A stretch of DNA of 64,000 bases from Luidia sarsii (lineage: Eukaryota > Echinodermata > Asteroidea > Paxillosida > Luidiidae): contig OX465114.1 of NCBI GenBank assembly GCA_949987565.1, forward strand, positions 4,926,832 to 4,990,831. The letters are read 5' to 3'. Both the position numbers and the translations under genes were made by a program. This document shows positions 11,554-22,692 of this stretch, in pieces. Each line of letters opens with the position of its first letter. Positions within the stretch are counted from its first letter, which is position 1. The notes beneath the pieces are model-generated. The model saw only the letters and a list, made by a program, of their open reading frames with translations. It ran no database searches and was not told the origin of the DNA.

Positions 11554-11681
11554 CTTATCTGTTCAGGACTTCCACCTGATGTAGCATTTGTGATTGCCCA
11601 AGCTGCTTCTTTTCTTGTCTTGAACTCTGCCTTTCCAAGTACATCAACAAGGGCAGGAATGATGTTTGCATCAATGACGCA
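11554..11681 (-). CDS. KPNA1/5/6-like: Importin alpha exon, ARM 8
   Basis: The 128-bp exon encodes [20 protein letters not shown], then [20 protein letters not shown] and ends QI plus AG. WAITN supplies the second W/N pair of the minor site. The donor is AAG|GTAACC and the acceptor AATAG. The next intron (2407-11553) holds the 5.4 kb minisatellite. Confidence 0.96.
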
Positions 11682-12332
11682 CTATTAAAAAAAGTCATAA
11701 ATTGGACTTAAGCAGTGACTGGAAATATGCTTTCATTAAACACTGATTTTGTGTTCTATTGATATTGCACCGTTTTATTGGCAAAACCAAGAGATCAAAT
11801 TCACTGTAACTTATAACCAATTATGGGGCTACACGTACGTAATGGATCATGTATTGGAGTGCCATATGAAAGATTGTAATTGCATAGCAGGTCTTAATTG
11901 AAAGTTGTTTACTGATTGTGAAGTTTTTCTGAAATTGTATTTAGGGTCTCCAAATTATGGAAATGACTGGGTTCTTGCACTGAGACCTAAATGTTGTATA
12001 CTCCATGGAGATAGTGATGAAGTTTCTGCACCAAAGTATTCCATGATTCCATGCACCCAGACTCCTATCATGCTTCAATCATTACACATTACTGCGACAC
12101 CTGTCTATAAGGACAATTACACTAAGAAAAACATCTACAGTATTATCAACTCAGTGCTGAAACTTACATGTTTGTTTATATTGAATTTTCTTTCTTCAGA
12201 GGAATAGATTTCTTGTCTCAGCATGATCACAGGATGTGGGAACTTACAGTTGGACTGGGCTATAATGTTCTGGTGCCGTACTTTGTGGGTTAAGTAAAAT
12301 TAACTTATGCATTTAGAAAGCATGGATCTTAC
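11682..12332. other. Importin intron, featureless
   Basis: AT-rich intron between ARM 8 and ARM 7 exons. I see no repeats or coding segments apart from chance ORFs. Confidence 0.6.
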
Positions 12333-12458
12333 CTGGATCTGCTGCCTATTACCAGCAGTGATGTTGGATATTGTCCAACAAGCCTCTTTCCGGATGGATT
12401 CCTTGGGACAACTCAACAAGTGCATGAGGTAGGGGAGGGCTGAACAATTCAAGATGAT
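12333..12458 (-). CDS. KPNA1/5/6-like: Importin alpha exon, ARM 7
   Basis: The 126-bp phase-0 exon encodes [20 protein letters not shown], then a segment ending [20 protein letters not shown] gives a W/N pair of the minor NLS-binding site. The donor is CAG|GTAAGA and the acceptor is a T-rich tract ending CAG. Confidence 0.96.
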
Positions 12459-13290
12459 CTGAAAAAAGAGTGCATAAACATCTCTAAAGCAACTACAGAC
12501 TGGATTTTCCAGTCCTGTTTTTGTTTGCATTAGTTTTGTTAAAGACAGAATTCCATTTGTTAATGTTTGCCAAATCTGGGGCTAACAATAGTGGTTTATT
12601 TGAGCAGAAACAGACCATAAATCAACAAACACAGAGAAAACACTTGTTTTTACATTCTCAGCATAAATCTCAACAGTGTTGGGATAAACTGCACTTCCAT
12701 CACTTGAACACATTTCCCAATTGTCTTAATGACAGTCTTCTAATCCATCTAGGTGTTGTACAACACAAATTGTCATAAACCTAATTTTTAATGAGTATAT
12801 CATACCAAGAGTGATTTTTTTAGTGATGTACTGTAGTTTGCTGGGTTCCAGCCATTATAATTCGTACTCATGCTCCTGGATCAATAGGTTCTATGGTTAT
12901 GTTCATGTTACATTTTTATATCCATAGTATAAAAGCTATTTTACTTCCACAAGCAGGTTTTTGAGCTGGCAATATGCTATTTGTTGCTTGTATGAATTTA
13001 TACTTTATACTTGTTTTCACATTTCTGTCTACATTCAACGTTAATACAAAAACTGTTGCAAACTGCTACTACATTCAAAGTCAAACTAAAACGAATTGAT
13101 GCCTGGCTTGATATGCTTCCTGTAAATTTTCATCCAGTAACCAAGGAAAGAAGTATTTATTTTCAATGGTCCATCACTTCATTAAAGCTAGATAGATATC
13201 TTTAATACACGAGTTTGCACATTTGTGGCTACCATGTACATGAAATGTAGAATACATACATATCAAAGCTGTATGTACATGCAAATGTAC
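12459..13290. other. Importin intron, featureless
   Basis: AT-rich intron between ARM 7 and ARM 6 exons with no supported feature. Confidence 0.6.
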
Positions 13291-13369
13291 CTGTGTCTGG
13301 ACATCATCTCCTGTGACAATGTTTCCAACAGCTCGTAGGGCTGCAGATACAACACTCTGAGAAGCATTC
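13291..13369 (-). CDS. KPNA1/5/6-like: Importin alpha exon, ARM 6
   Basis: The 79-bp exon encodes NASQSVVSAALRAVGNIVTG and ends DDVQTQ. It has the R...N variant pair of ARM 6 (ALRAVGN), as in all importin alphas. The acceptor is TATTAG and the donor CAG|GTACAT. The preceding intron (13370-25412) is 12 kb and contains several nested transposons. Confidence 0.95.
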
Positions 13370-13564
13370 CTAATATAAATGAAGAAACAATTCAAAACAG
13401 TCATAGTTTTTTCTTCCAAAAATAGATTATAAAGCAAAATGATTTCTACAGTTGAATAAAAGTCTACACAATGAATTTCTGCCTTTATTTGTTTGACTTA
13501 AATTGAAAAGCAGCATCCACCCAGGCAAAGGCTAGTTGATTATTTGCAAAGGCCGCCATCTAAG

Positions 13565-13622
13565 GACTGAATAGCTCAGATGGTAAGAGCGCTGGTACGC
13601 AAAACCAGAGGTCTCGGGTTTA
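13565..13622 (+). repeat. tRNA-like SINE head or truncated tRNA pseudogene
   Basis: ATAGCTCAGATGGTAAGAGC is a classical tRNA D-arm/A-box. It is followed by an anticodon-stem pair CTGGT/ACCAG with loop ACGCAAA. The T-arm is incomplete: GGGTTT runs into an A/T-rich tail rather than a full B-box. No acceptor stem closes, so it cannot be a working tRNA. A 5' tRNA-derived part followed by an A-rich tail fits a SINE fragment. Confidence 0.6.
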
Positions 13623-13699
13623 AAAATAAAATAAAAATTATAGCGACAAATAAGCAACAATTTTGCAAACTGTTTACTGACTTTAATAACCAAAATGCA

Positions 13700-13740
13700 A
13701 ATACAGTAAACCTCGGCTAGGTCGGCACTTTTGTGAACAT
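13700..13740 (+). repeat. pogo/Tigger-like transposon end
   Basis: TACAGTAAACCTCGGCTAGG begins at a TA and resembles Tc1/pogo-type termini. An inverted counterpart (CTTAGCCAAGGTTTACTGTA) occurs at about 24790-24810. They are 11 kb apart with other elements between and may belong to different copies. Confidence 0.35.
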
Positions 13741-14196
13741 TGACATTGATGCCGACATGTAGTGTAAGTAAGGTTGTTCGATATCCGATATATCGTCAGG
13801 AATATATCGCGATATTCAAAATTATCGTGATATCTGGTGCGTATGCAGAAGTCAAGGTAGTGGCCTGGATTTCTATTCAATACACACCAGGCCTGGAATT
13901 TCACGGCGGCCACGACGGCCAATGCCGTCGTTGCCCTTTTAATGGCCGTGATGCCCTTCACAAAATTGCAACCTTTGCGGCCAGCCATGCCGTGCCCCTT
14001 CACTCCATTGGCCGTTGTGCCCTTTTTGGCAAAAAAACGAACCCCTGCCGCGAAACAAGCCAATTATATGTAGATATTGTTCGCATTGTTACGATTATTA
14101 TTCCGAAAAAGCGGAGCTTTTTGCGTCTGCTGACAAGCGCACACGATTCGCGAGCACAGATTGTATCCCGCACCGCTACAGTGTATAGCAGCCGTG

Positions 14197-14275
14197 CGCA
14201 CGATGTACAGTACATGTACTGTACACTGTACATTTACATGTACTGTACTGTACATGTACATGTACATTATGTGTA
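14197..14275. repeat. TACATG/GTACTG simple repeat
   Basis: Alternating GTACATGTAC/CTGTAC palindromic microsatellite. The same motif recurs at 47515, 48984, 56440, 62730 and 62969. Confidence 0.8.
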
Positions 14276-16087
14276 ACACATGTACTGCACAGTGCTTTGG
14301 TCCAGTTCGCTGGTAAACATTCACCCTTACGTTCATGCGTATAGGAATAGGATCGCCTGGTACCATTGAGGATAGAGAAAGCATGCCGCACGTGTGTTGT
14401 AAACAGCGACTTTCCAGTCTTCGCACCACGATCCTGTTCCCGATTTTGTATTACGAGACTTGAACAAAGATTTGAATTGAATCTTGTTTTTTTTTTCACG
14501 AACGGGGAAATAGATTAACGATTGGATATGGTAGGGTACATAACTTTTTTGGGTAATGCCCAAACACTCAGGGTGGACCAGTAAAAGTTGTAGAGTACTT
14601 TTTTCTTTCGTGGTCTGGTCTTCCTTCCTCAACGGTCTGTTTTGGTTGTAAGTAACGGGATAGACGAGTTGACATGAAACCCCCAGCCTTTTCGGTCGTA
14701 CCGTGAAATCCATAATTTGAAAATTACTTAGACGAAATAATTATGGAAAATGTGCAACGGAAGTAACTTATCCTCCTCGCAAAAATTGTACAGGGTGGTC
14801 ACTGGTGTACATGTACAGTACATGAGAATCATTTTCAGTGTCGGCCTAAAGTTACGATGCTCCGCGGTTTGACCGTGTTGTTGTCAGTGACATCAGCCGT
14901 GGCGCACGGCCAGAAAACTGCTGCTGCACGCCGGATCATGTCGGTCATTTTCCCTCCGTACTCCATACTTCTACGAAGTAATTTTTTTATCTTACACAAT
15001 TTTTCAAACAAAAATTACCCTTATTTCTTCTAATAAAATAACATACGGATCTTTGCACCCCCCAAATTTCATTTTATTTTGTATTAATTAATTTAATGGC
15101 CTTAATCACCAATATCATGGGAACCGACAATCAACATTATATTTTTTGGGAGTGCTGCTCCTCATTTTAATTTTCGGTACGAAGAGGAAAATCTTCACAA
15201 GAAAACCGTGAATGAATGGTTACAACTTAAACTTATTAACAGTTATTTTGAATTTCCTGATTGATCACTCATGCACAGCAACTGTGGCTGTGCAATTTTA
15301 TATTACTTTTAGTTTTACTTTTAGTAGGCCTACTTCATTTTTGTTTTTAGAATTACTTCACCGTAGGGTTACCGTTTGTCACTTCCCCTTGCACAGTAGA
15401 ATCAATTTGCTTGATCAAGGGCCTTAATCACCAATGCCGTGGAACCGACATTAGATTTTTTGGGGTGCTGATCCACATTTTCATTTTCGGTACAAAAAAG
15501 AAAATCTCCACAAGAAAACCGTGAATGTATGGTTACAAAGATACTGTATTTTAAGCGCAGTGGACTTCGAGCCAAGAGCCCCATACTTTTTCCAAGATCC
15601 TGGGGAGAACCCTGATAATGATTATGGGTTTTGAAAATTTAGAATCATAATAAATCACAGCTTTTAGCAAACTCATAACGTTATTGAACGGCTGAAGTGA
15701 TTTAAGATTAAATTGATAACTTCGATTTTTTAATGTTTTCTTTTATTTTCATTTTCGGGCAAGTAAATTTTCCATTTGGGCAAGTAAAAATATGAAAAGT
15801 GATAAATTCACTTGCCCAAAGGGCACCTATTTTTTGTTGATGTATTAAGAATACATTATTACATTAAAAAAAGGCGATATCCCAGACGGTTTTCAGCAAC
15901 TCGATGCTTACTTATGACATCATAAATACATGTCTGGCCAGGGCCAATGGGTCTTCAGATTAATATTCATGAGGGGAGACAAACCATCAGTAAATTTACG
16001 TCGGCATAACGATCACCTTGAACAAAATATGATGCCCCTTTTGGTCGTACGGTGCGTACTGGAATTTTTTTACTGTACTTTTTTTTC

Positions 16088-16106
16088 GGGGGGGGGGGGG
16101 GGGGGG
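16088..16106 (+). repeat. Run of 19 guanines
   Basis: An uninterrupted G19 run preceded by a T-run. A C10 run followed by a long A-run is found at 16223-16258. Both are simple-sequence features that could form G-quadruplex structure and may be error-prone in assembly. Confidence 0.85.
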
Positions 16107-16353
16107 ACTGCTAAAAAGGAGAATAAAGCAGCAGTTCATCTTTTCTTATCCACGCCGCAAAATGATTGTTAGTATACATGTCCAAGTTGGAATAATTCAA
16201 GTTGGAATACATCGCGACGCGACCCCCCCCCCAAAAAAAAAAAAAAAAAAATAAAAAAAATAGTCCACCAAACTTTGGTGTACATGTGTCTTGCGTACTG
16301 CAAATGGCCTGGCCATACTTAGCTGGTGTACGTTGCCTTATACGTGTCTTTAG

Positions 16354-17803
16354 TAGGGGTGTAACGATTCACCGATGCATCGATAGTATCGATACTAAAA
16401 CGCAGAGATACAACATCACGATACCAAATTCCGTATTGTTGTTATTACGATACTTGTGGCAATATTGTGTTTATTAAAACATCTGGTGGAATGGACAACA
16501 AAATCAGCTTTTTCACAAATGTTTTGATGATACCACGCTTCAATTACCAGTCAAAAATAAGTAGACTCTACACGAAAGTCCTTTCCCGAAAATATTTTCG
16601 CGAAGCATGCCCGATTCAGAAATTTTGGTCGACCCCCTTATTTTACGCGTTTCGCAAAGAAGGCAAGAAGCAACTTCCCTAAATAAAATAACGACGAAAC
16701 ATTGTATGGGACCACCTATGTAATTGCCGCAGTGCCCTTAAATTTGGATGATTTTTACGGCAACGAATCATAGAAAGAGCTGTCAAAAGTTTGCGCGGCC
16801 GTTAGCACAGCGCGCATTAATGGAATCCAGACTTCTGTGAAACATTGCGCATTCTGTGCACAACAGTACATACTGTGTGGGTGTCAACGAACTTTTAGTC
16901 TGTGGGTACCAGTGAATATTGACATCGCTGGCTGTACCAAACAACAGGTACCTTGCGTTGAACGATAGATAGATTGCGCAACAACACGTGGTTGGGTTGC
17001 ATGCGAAAGTAGATAGATAGAGCTGACAATAGTTCGCGCGTTCACAGGTGCCTTTTCAAAGTCGTAATGATGCCCCGAAAGGGGAAAGCTAGACAGCAAA
17101 ACGAGCTAATACTTCACGATACATCACACAAATGTCGCAAACTGTATTCCTTTTTTTTCAGGTAGGCCTACGTATGTGATCGTTTTTCAACTGGTTATTC
17201 TCACATTTTTGACGAGAAAGTTTTGGCACGGCTGACTAGCACCCCGGCCATACCTGATTGGTACAGTCCATGTTCAGTGAGAAGGCGTGTTGGCGGCTGA
17301 CTAAAACCTATTTTCGCGTAAGCTTTTCACGAAACGTGCAAATTAGGGGGTAGGGCAAAATTTATAAATTGCGCATGCTTCGCGAAAATATTTTCGCGAA
17401 ATTACTTTCGTGTGCAGCTAGTCTACTTATTTTTGACTGGTACGGGTATGACGGGGCAACATTGCCAACATGTTGACATGCTTTATTTCTGCAGCAAAAT
17501 CTTAAGTTTTAAAATTGCCTTTTGCACTGTTTTATTTGCAGGTTTGAAAAAAACCCACCAGTAATCAAGTTCAGCAAATTAACCTCAATTAATACAGGAA
17601 CATGCTTCTTTCCAAACCCATCCTTTTTGGGGGAATAAAACTCTCTCATATCACCTTTAAACATGAAAGTTGAAAAAACAAAGGGTGTAAATGTGTGTTA
17701 TTGTTCTTCATTTTGGGTATTGTGTATCGCGATACGTATTGTATCGCAACCCAAGTATCGTGATACGTATCGTATCACGGGATATTGTATCGTTACACCC
17801 CTA
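16354..17803. mobile_element. Non-autonomous hAT transposon with perfect 8-bp target duplication
   Basis: The termini are TAGGGGTGTAACG (left) and CGTTACACCCCTA (right), perfect inverted repeats of the form typical of hAT elements. They are flanked by a perfect 8-bp direct duplication GTCTTTAG (16346-16353 and 17804-17811), the hAT hallmark. Subterminal regions are rich in GTATCGATAC/TATCG palindromes. The interior has no transposase ORF and carries a nested Tc1-like MITE at 16547-17440. The size is 1,450 bp including the nested element. Confidence 0.9.
16547..17440. mobile_element. Tc1/mariner-like MITE nested in the hAT element
   Basis: Inverted ends CCAGTCAAAAATAAGTAGAC and its complement at 17419-17440 are flanked by TA on both sides (16545-16546, 17441-17442). 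Inside each end is a GCGAAAATATTTTCGCGAAG palindrome. The centre (about 16905-17005) is related, in inverted orientation, to 47281-47460, so the family is dispersed. No transposase ORF is present. Confidence 0.8.
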
Positions 17804-17811
17804 GTCTTTAG

Positions 17812-18549
17812 TACAGCTGCGTGGCGGGTACAAGAGCAGCATGGAAGGATCGAGAAATCAGGTCGCACGTGCGTTATGAGAACAGTGACGTTTTTCCAAC
17901 GTCTTTCCTCTTCGATTTTGATTTTGATTTTCAGATATAGTTTGTAAAGTATGTATTTTTACATTAGATTTGGCTGCATTGGGAGACATCAGTAGGAAAT
18001 TGAATCTGCATTTTTTTTGCAACCTGAATAATATCGTAAACGATCGGCTAACTTATGTAGGCCACATGTGGGAAAATGTCCCAAACACGAGTCGCTGTGC
18101 GTGCCCAGCGTACCGAGTTCACGCTGTACGAAAAGTGTGCTACCAACACCGGAAGTGAGCTTGCACTTGCAGTGGGTCTATTGCCGATGCATTGCCTTTG
18201 TGGACACTGCGATGCAAGAGTCACATGGCTGGCTGGCGCTCCTCTCCCCTTGCGGTTTCGGGTTTTTCATTGTTTTTTTACTTATGAAAGCTTATCACCC
18301 TTAAAAATCTCTCTGATGGCCACAATTCGGTTTTTGGTCGCTTGTCGACCGAAGACCCACTTTGAAGACCGTCTGAGAATGACCGTCTGAACAAAGGCGT
18401 TGTTATGCGCTTGACCCAGGAATGCTTGGTAGCTGGGAAGCTGACCAACAATGGGGCCGGTCAGGCATGCAGTCAGGCGATGGGCACATTAGCGCTTGTA
18501 GCGCGTGTATTGGTTCTTTTGGCCGCGCACCTCCGCTGGGTGTGCATCG
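17812..18549. other. Intron sequence, no gene recognised
   Basis: Three overlapping plus-strand frames of 60-104 codons occur at 17970-18390, but none has a recognisable domain or splice context. Confidence 0.4.
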
Positions 18550-21540
18550 TATAGTTAAAACTCTCGTCGAGATTTAAGAACTTTCAACTTCGTCGCAGTG
18601 CTGAATCTTGAGCATGGGGAATAGAGGGAGGAACCAGAAAGTGCAGGAGTCCCCTGCTCAACGGACAAAACGAGCGTTGTGAGTAGAACACGATGAGTCG
18701 CGAGATGTCCAGATGGTTCGTGCACTGCCATTCCCATCTGACTAAGGCTTAGTGCTCCTACCTATAGGCTTGAGAGAGCCCCCATGCTCAGCCTGCACTT
18801 CCGACCCCGGAGTAGCCAACAGCAGCATCCGGACTGCGTCCTTGGCAGGGCGAAGAGGCCCAAGCCAAAATCCTTGAATCCCCATATTCCCGATCCCGGG
18901 CACTGTATGTAAGGACTAGCAACACAGCGGTGCCGGGATGCGATGACAAACGGCTATGCAGGCAGCACATCATCACGCCAATTAGCGCCATCTATGGGTC
19001 TGGGACAGCGCTACAGTCGAGGAGCAGTGAGCATCCCAACAACCAGAGTCTTGGCGATACCCAGGCATCTACCCAGCCCTTCGATGTAAGCGAGAGCACA
19101 GGAGGGAACATCCAGCCCACTTCAGTCAGGAGCTGACTTCGGGTCCCCAACGGCAGTCTCCACCCTTCCGAGCGCCAGTGCTCCAGTGGTCAACGCTTCG
19201 TCAGCTGGTCTCCCTGTCATGCCAACTCACGCCGGCCACCCCGTGAAAATACCTCCCAGTGAGCACGTACTGTTACTTTGGGGTTGCGGGAAACCTGGTA
19301 GTCGGGTGAAACGATATTGTTCATCACTAGCGCAGCTAAAAAAAAGGCAATATATCCTTTAACGCCCTGTGAAATGCCGGCTATGACCGGCTTGCGGTTT
19401 TGGAAGTCCTTGCGTGTGCTGCTACGCTCGAACGCCAGAATAGGCTTTCTCCTCTGCAATACCCTGCATAGGCAGCGGCAGAGAGGTTATGCGACGGCTT
19501 CACAAAATGGCTTTTGTCTCGGGTGTAGCGGGCCGTGTAACCGACGGGACGCATCAAACCTGTAGTCCTTAAGGCAACGCACACACGCGGCCCTTGATGG
19601 AGAAACTATAAAAGGAGGTCCCCTTAAATAGGAGGTATGGCCGGTTTAATTACCACCCTTCCAATTTGCCTTTGAGAAAGGTCCCGCTGGGATCGAGGCG
19701 TCGGGCTGGCTGAGTATTGACATTTGCAATTTGGTAATTTTGGTCAGTGTTTTGCAGCATTTTGTATATCACCCTTCCAAGTTGATAGACTTGGTATATA
19801 CCAAAGCAGAGCTGTGCTCCTTTAGACTAATCCATCATTTGTTCTACCCAGACTCCGCTTCAGTCAATGTCGGTATTGATAAGACACTGCTCAGTTCGCT
19901 TACCGTTTTTTTTTATGACTCATTAAATTTGGTTAGGAGGGCAGGGGGCCCCTTCCTTGCTAAGGCGAATATCAAATCGGCATTCCGCCTCTCACCTATC
20001 ACACTAGCGATTTTGTCTTTGGGATGTAAGTTCTAGGACAAGATTGTGTGGATAAGGCCCTCCCATTGGAGCTTCCTTTGCACCGGCTTAATAGCTTCTT
20101 TCTCCATTTTCATTACGCCAATGATTATTCTTTTGTAGGAGGGTCACTTGCCCCTTATCATACAAAGCAGTGCTTGAGTCTTTTATACGTACATGTGGAA
20201 GTTTGCGGTTACTGCAGCTGAGGATAAAACTGTTGAACCCATGGTGGAACAAGGTGGTTGAACCTACTTATAGGCATTGTCCGTGGCTCCTGATGATACG
20301 TCTTTTGAATAAAAATAAACGTCCGCCTCGGTCCTTGTTATCCATTATTGGGTGCTGGACCGTAATATGCAGTTCTCTACAGACATTGTGGGGGACGGGT
20401 TCGGGAACTCTACAATGGGCAGTGGCTCACAGCCCCGGGCCTCCTTTGTTCCATTCCCTCCAGACATCCCAACGCTTGACTGGATTTTTTTGTTCCTTTC
20501 CCTGTGGTCGTAGCCATAACGGTCTGGGGGCATAGCCCACACGGCTACGCGTCATCATCCTAGTTCTGACAATGTGGCGGTCGTTGCCATATTTGTAAGC
20601 AGACATCACATGATAGCTCTCCAATGCTCTTGGTCCGTTACTTGGTGCTGCGTTGCCTCAGCGACTCTTTTCCTGTTAAAGATATCTCGCTTCCTCTGAC
20701 TCGCTCCGTCGGCAGCTGCTCAAGGGATACCAATCCCTGCATTCCTGGGAGCTTTAGACAGAGAACACTGGCGCCCACACACAGCAATAATGGCTTAACT
20801 ATGAGTATGGGGGCAGCATATTTGTGCGTGCTTACACAATTCCAGTAGTTTCGGCAGCATGCGGGTCGTCGAGTCCGTCGCTTGGACGGTTTTCCGCAAA
20901 CCACATAATCTCCTTTATCACTTGTCCAGTGGACGATTCGGTCCGTACAATTATGACCGAAACCCTCCCCTTTTTCAAAAACGAACCAGAGAGGCAAGTC
21001 CGTAGTCTTGCGTTTTCAAAAGAACGGGTCTCCTAGTCTGCGGCCTCCACGGGTTGGCTTTTTTGTTTGTCCTCCAAACATGCACAAAGTGCATCAGGTT
21101 GCCCCCTGGCTTTTTCAGCCCCCATCGTTTCTGGATTTGGGCAGATACGGAGGCCTCAAAATATGGTTTCCCAAATTACATGCTTAATCAATGGGCCGGT
21201 GGAGGTCCATCCAGGCTTATATTCACCCACATGGTGCCCCTCCACGGCTGAGGTACAGGCAAGCGAACGTTATGTACGTAGCGATGTTTCTTCTGGTGTT
21301 TTCCCTTTTTGTGTTTACTGCTTGTACCCTCAGGAGATTTGTGAACATGGATCAAAGGGGACAGCATTATCTACTCGGCCAGTCGCAGCGTGTCACGCAG
21401 CCCATTACGAAGGTCCATGGAGCAAGGAAAGGACACTGTCGTGGAGCGGCTTGCGAGGCGCATGACTGGAAGCCATGGTCCCAACACTGTGACGGCAACT
21501 ACGTAGCCGCCCTGTACCGCACAGATTACTCATGATCTGT
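18550..21540 (+). mobile_element. Degenerate Ngaro/DIRS-like tyrosine-recombinase retroelement
   Basis: GC-richer plus-strand block with broken reading frames. The recognisable centre is a reverse transcriptase of the DIRS/Ngaro group near 19780-20036. Downstream fragments (about 20560-21250) look like RNase H and recombinase remains in shifted frames. Upstream (18550-19640) is Ser/Pro-rich, Gag-like text. Terminal repeats were not resolved, so the boundaries are approximate. The element is antisense to the importin gene. Confidence 0.55.
19731..20036 (+). pseudogene. Reverse transcriptase fragment, DIRS/Ngaro type
   Basis: The frame contains SFRLIHHLFYPDSASVN, then GIDKTLL, and LVRRAGGPFLAKANIKSAFR. 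These correspond to the conserved 'RLIHHLSYP...SVNDGI' and 'LAKADIKSAFRLLPI' blocks of RTs carried by tyrosine-recombinase retroelements. The ORF stops at 20036. The expected catalytic YLDD region downstream is not in frame. It is dead by frameshift. Confidence 0.7.
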
Positions 21541-22490
21541 TTTCGCTCCTGATAAGCAGATCAGGGAGAGAATAGAGGAGGGGCTACATGCCACACGTAA
21601 CATGCTGCCCGAGTCTATACCATAATTTGGTCTGACATTCTCCCACGTTTGCATTTTATTGATTTGGGGAGCGAAAACTAATTGCAGGCAAAAAGCATAT
21701 CAATATTAAAGCAGAATTGCCCCACGAATCTGTGCCAGTTGGGCAATGCATACATGATTGTTCATGCTTGGCCTGCCCCGGCCTTGGTTTTTCCCTGCTT
21801 GGGCGCCCCTTGTAGCCTGTGGGGTGGGGTGGGCCACAGAAATGGTGTCAAGACATGCACTCGAATATTTTGAGCGGTGCTAGTCTAGTCGTCTTGTTGA
21901 CCAAACAATCAAAGGTTGGTGAAACACGTTTATTATGGACGTGGATGTTTTGAAGTGTATAACTTTTTGCACTCAATAAAAACCCAGCGGGGGCAGTGTG
22001 TCCGAGTGGCAGTCGCGTGTCCGTGTGTCTCTCCGTTCCTCCGGGCCCAATACACAAGCTTACAGGCAGGTGATAATGGGGTTGGGAAACCAGAACTTTT
22101 TTCAATATGGTGATACTTTTTTTGATATCGCTGATATCGAAAATATCGCGATATCCTGATATATGCTCGATATGATAATTGCCGGAAAGCGATAAATATC
22201 AAAATATCAAAGTCATCATTTTGCCTACTTACATATCTATGTGTAAATACATGTGGGCTATGTACAGTAGGCATGTCATCAATCATGCTTGTACATGTAC
22301 TTGTTTGTACATACATTTACCTGTATACAAGTTAAATTCCTGTCATGTTTGAATTAGATTACAGGGTGATCCTTCTCCTCCATTGTATGTATTTTCAAAC
22401 GAATATCAATCAGCACAATAATTAACACGCTATCCATCTGTGCATGGCATGCGGCAAGCTCTCATTCTGAGCTGCTCAGTGTGGCTACTC
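21541..22490. other. Intron sequence with TATCG palindromes
   Basis: No gene. A dense set of GATATCG/CGATATC palindromes at 22128-22190 resembles hAT subterminal sequence and the block near 13790. The rest is unassigned. Confidence 0.45.
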
Positions 22491-22492
22491 TG

Positions 22493-22692
22493 GTTGGTCT
22501 CAATTTCTCAAGATCTTGTAAAAATGTTCAAGTAGTGGCAACCTTTTTGCACGTGCTCGCTTGTGTGCATATGGATATGCTCAATTGACTGTTTCAATGT
22601 CATTTATGTACATGCATTAATAAGAAATTTGGAAATATCCTCCGAACCTCTACTGGTATGCCCACTCTTGCTGGGTCTCAATTTGTCAAGAT
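22493..22692 (+). repeat. First copy of a tandem repeat that preserves an empty insertion site
   Basis: GGTCTCAATTTCTCAAGATC with the following 'TTGTAAAAATG..CAAGTAGTGGCAAC' is repeated about 175 bp later, where the second copy is split by the transposon at 22693-24345. The first copy still reads CAAGATCTTG uninterrupted and so shows the pre-insertion sequence. Confidence 0.75.

Larger units (their letters stand above)
13741..16345. other. Intron filled with degenerate hAT-type repeat fragments
   Basis: No gene is present. Visible pieces include TATCGCGATAT palindromes at 13790-13840 (also at 22128-22190) and a GC-rich block with repeated 'GGCC..TGCC' text at 13885-14030 (related to 25665-25815). 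There is a direct repeat of about 120 bp at 15101-15228 and 15424-15540, and an inverted GGGCAAGT/ACTTGCCC hairpin at 15755-15830. The phrase ATCCTGGGGAGAACCCTG (15597) recurs near 55000. These look like ends and interiors of decayed cut-and-paste transposons. Confidence 0.45.
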
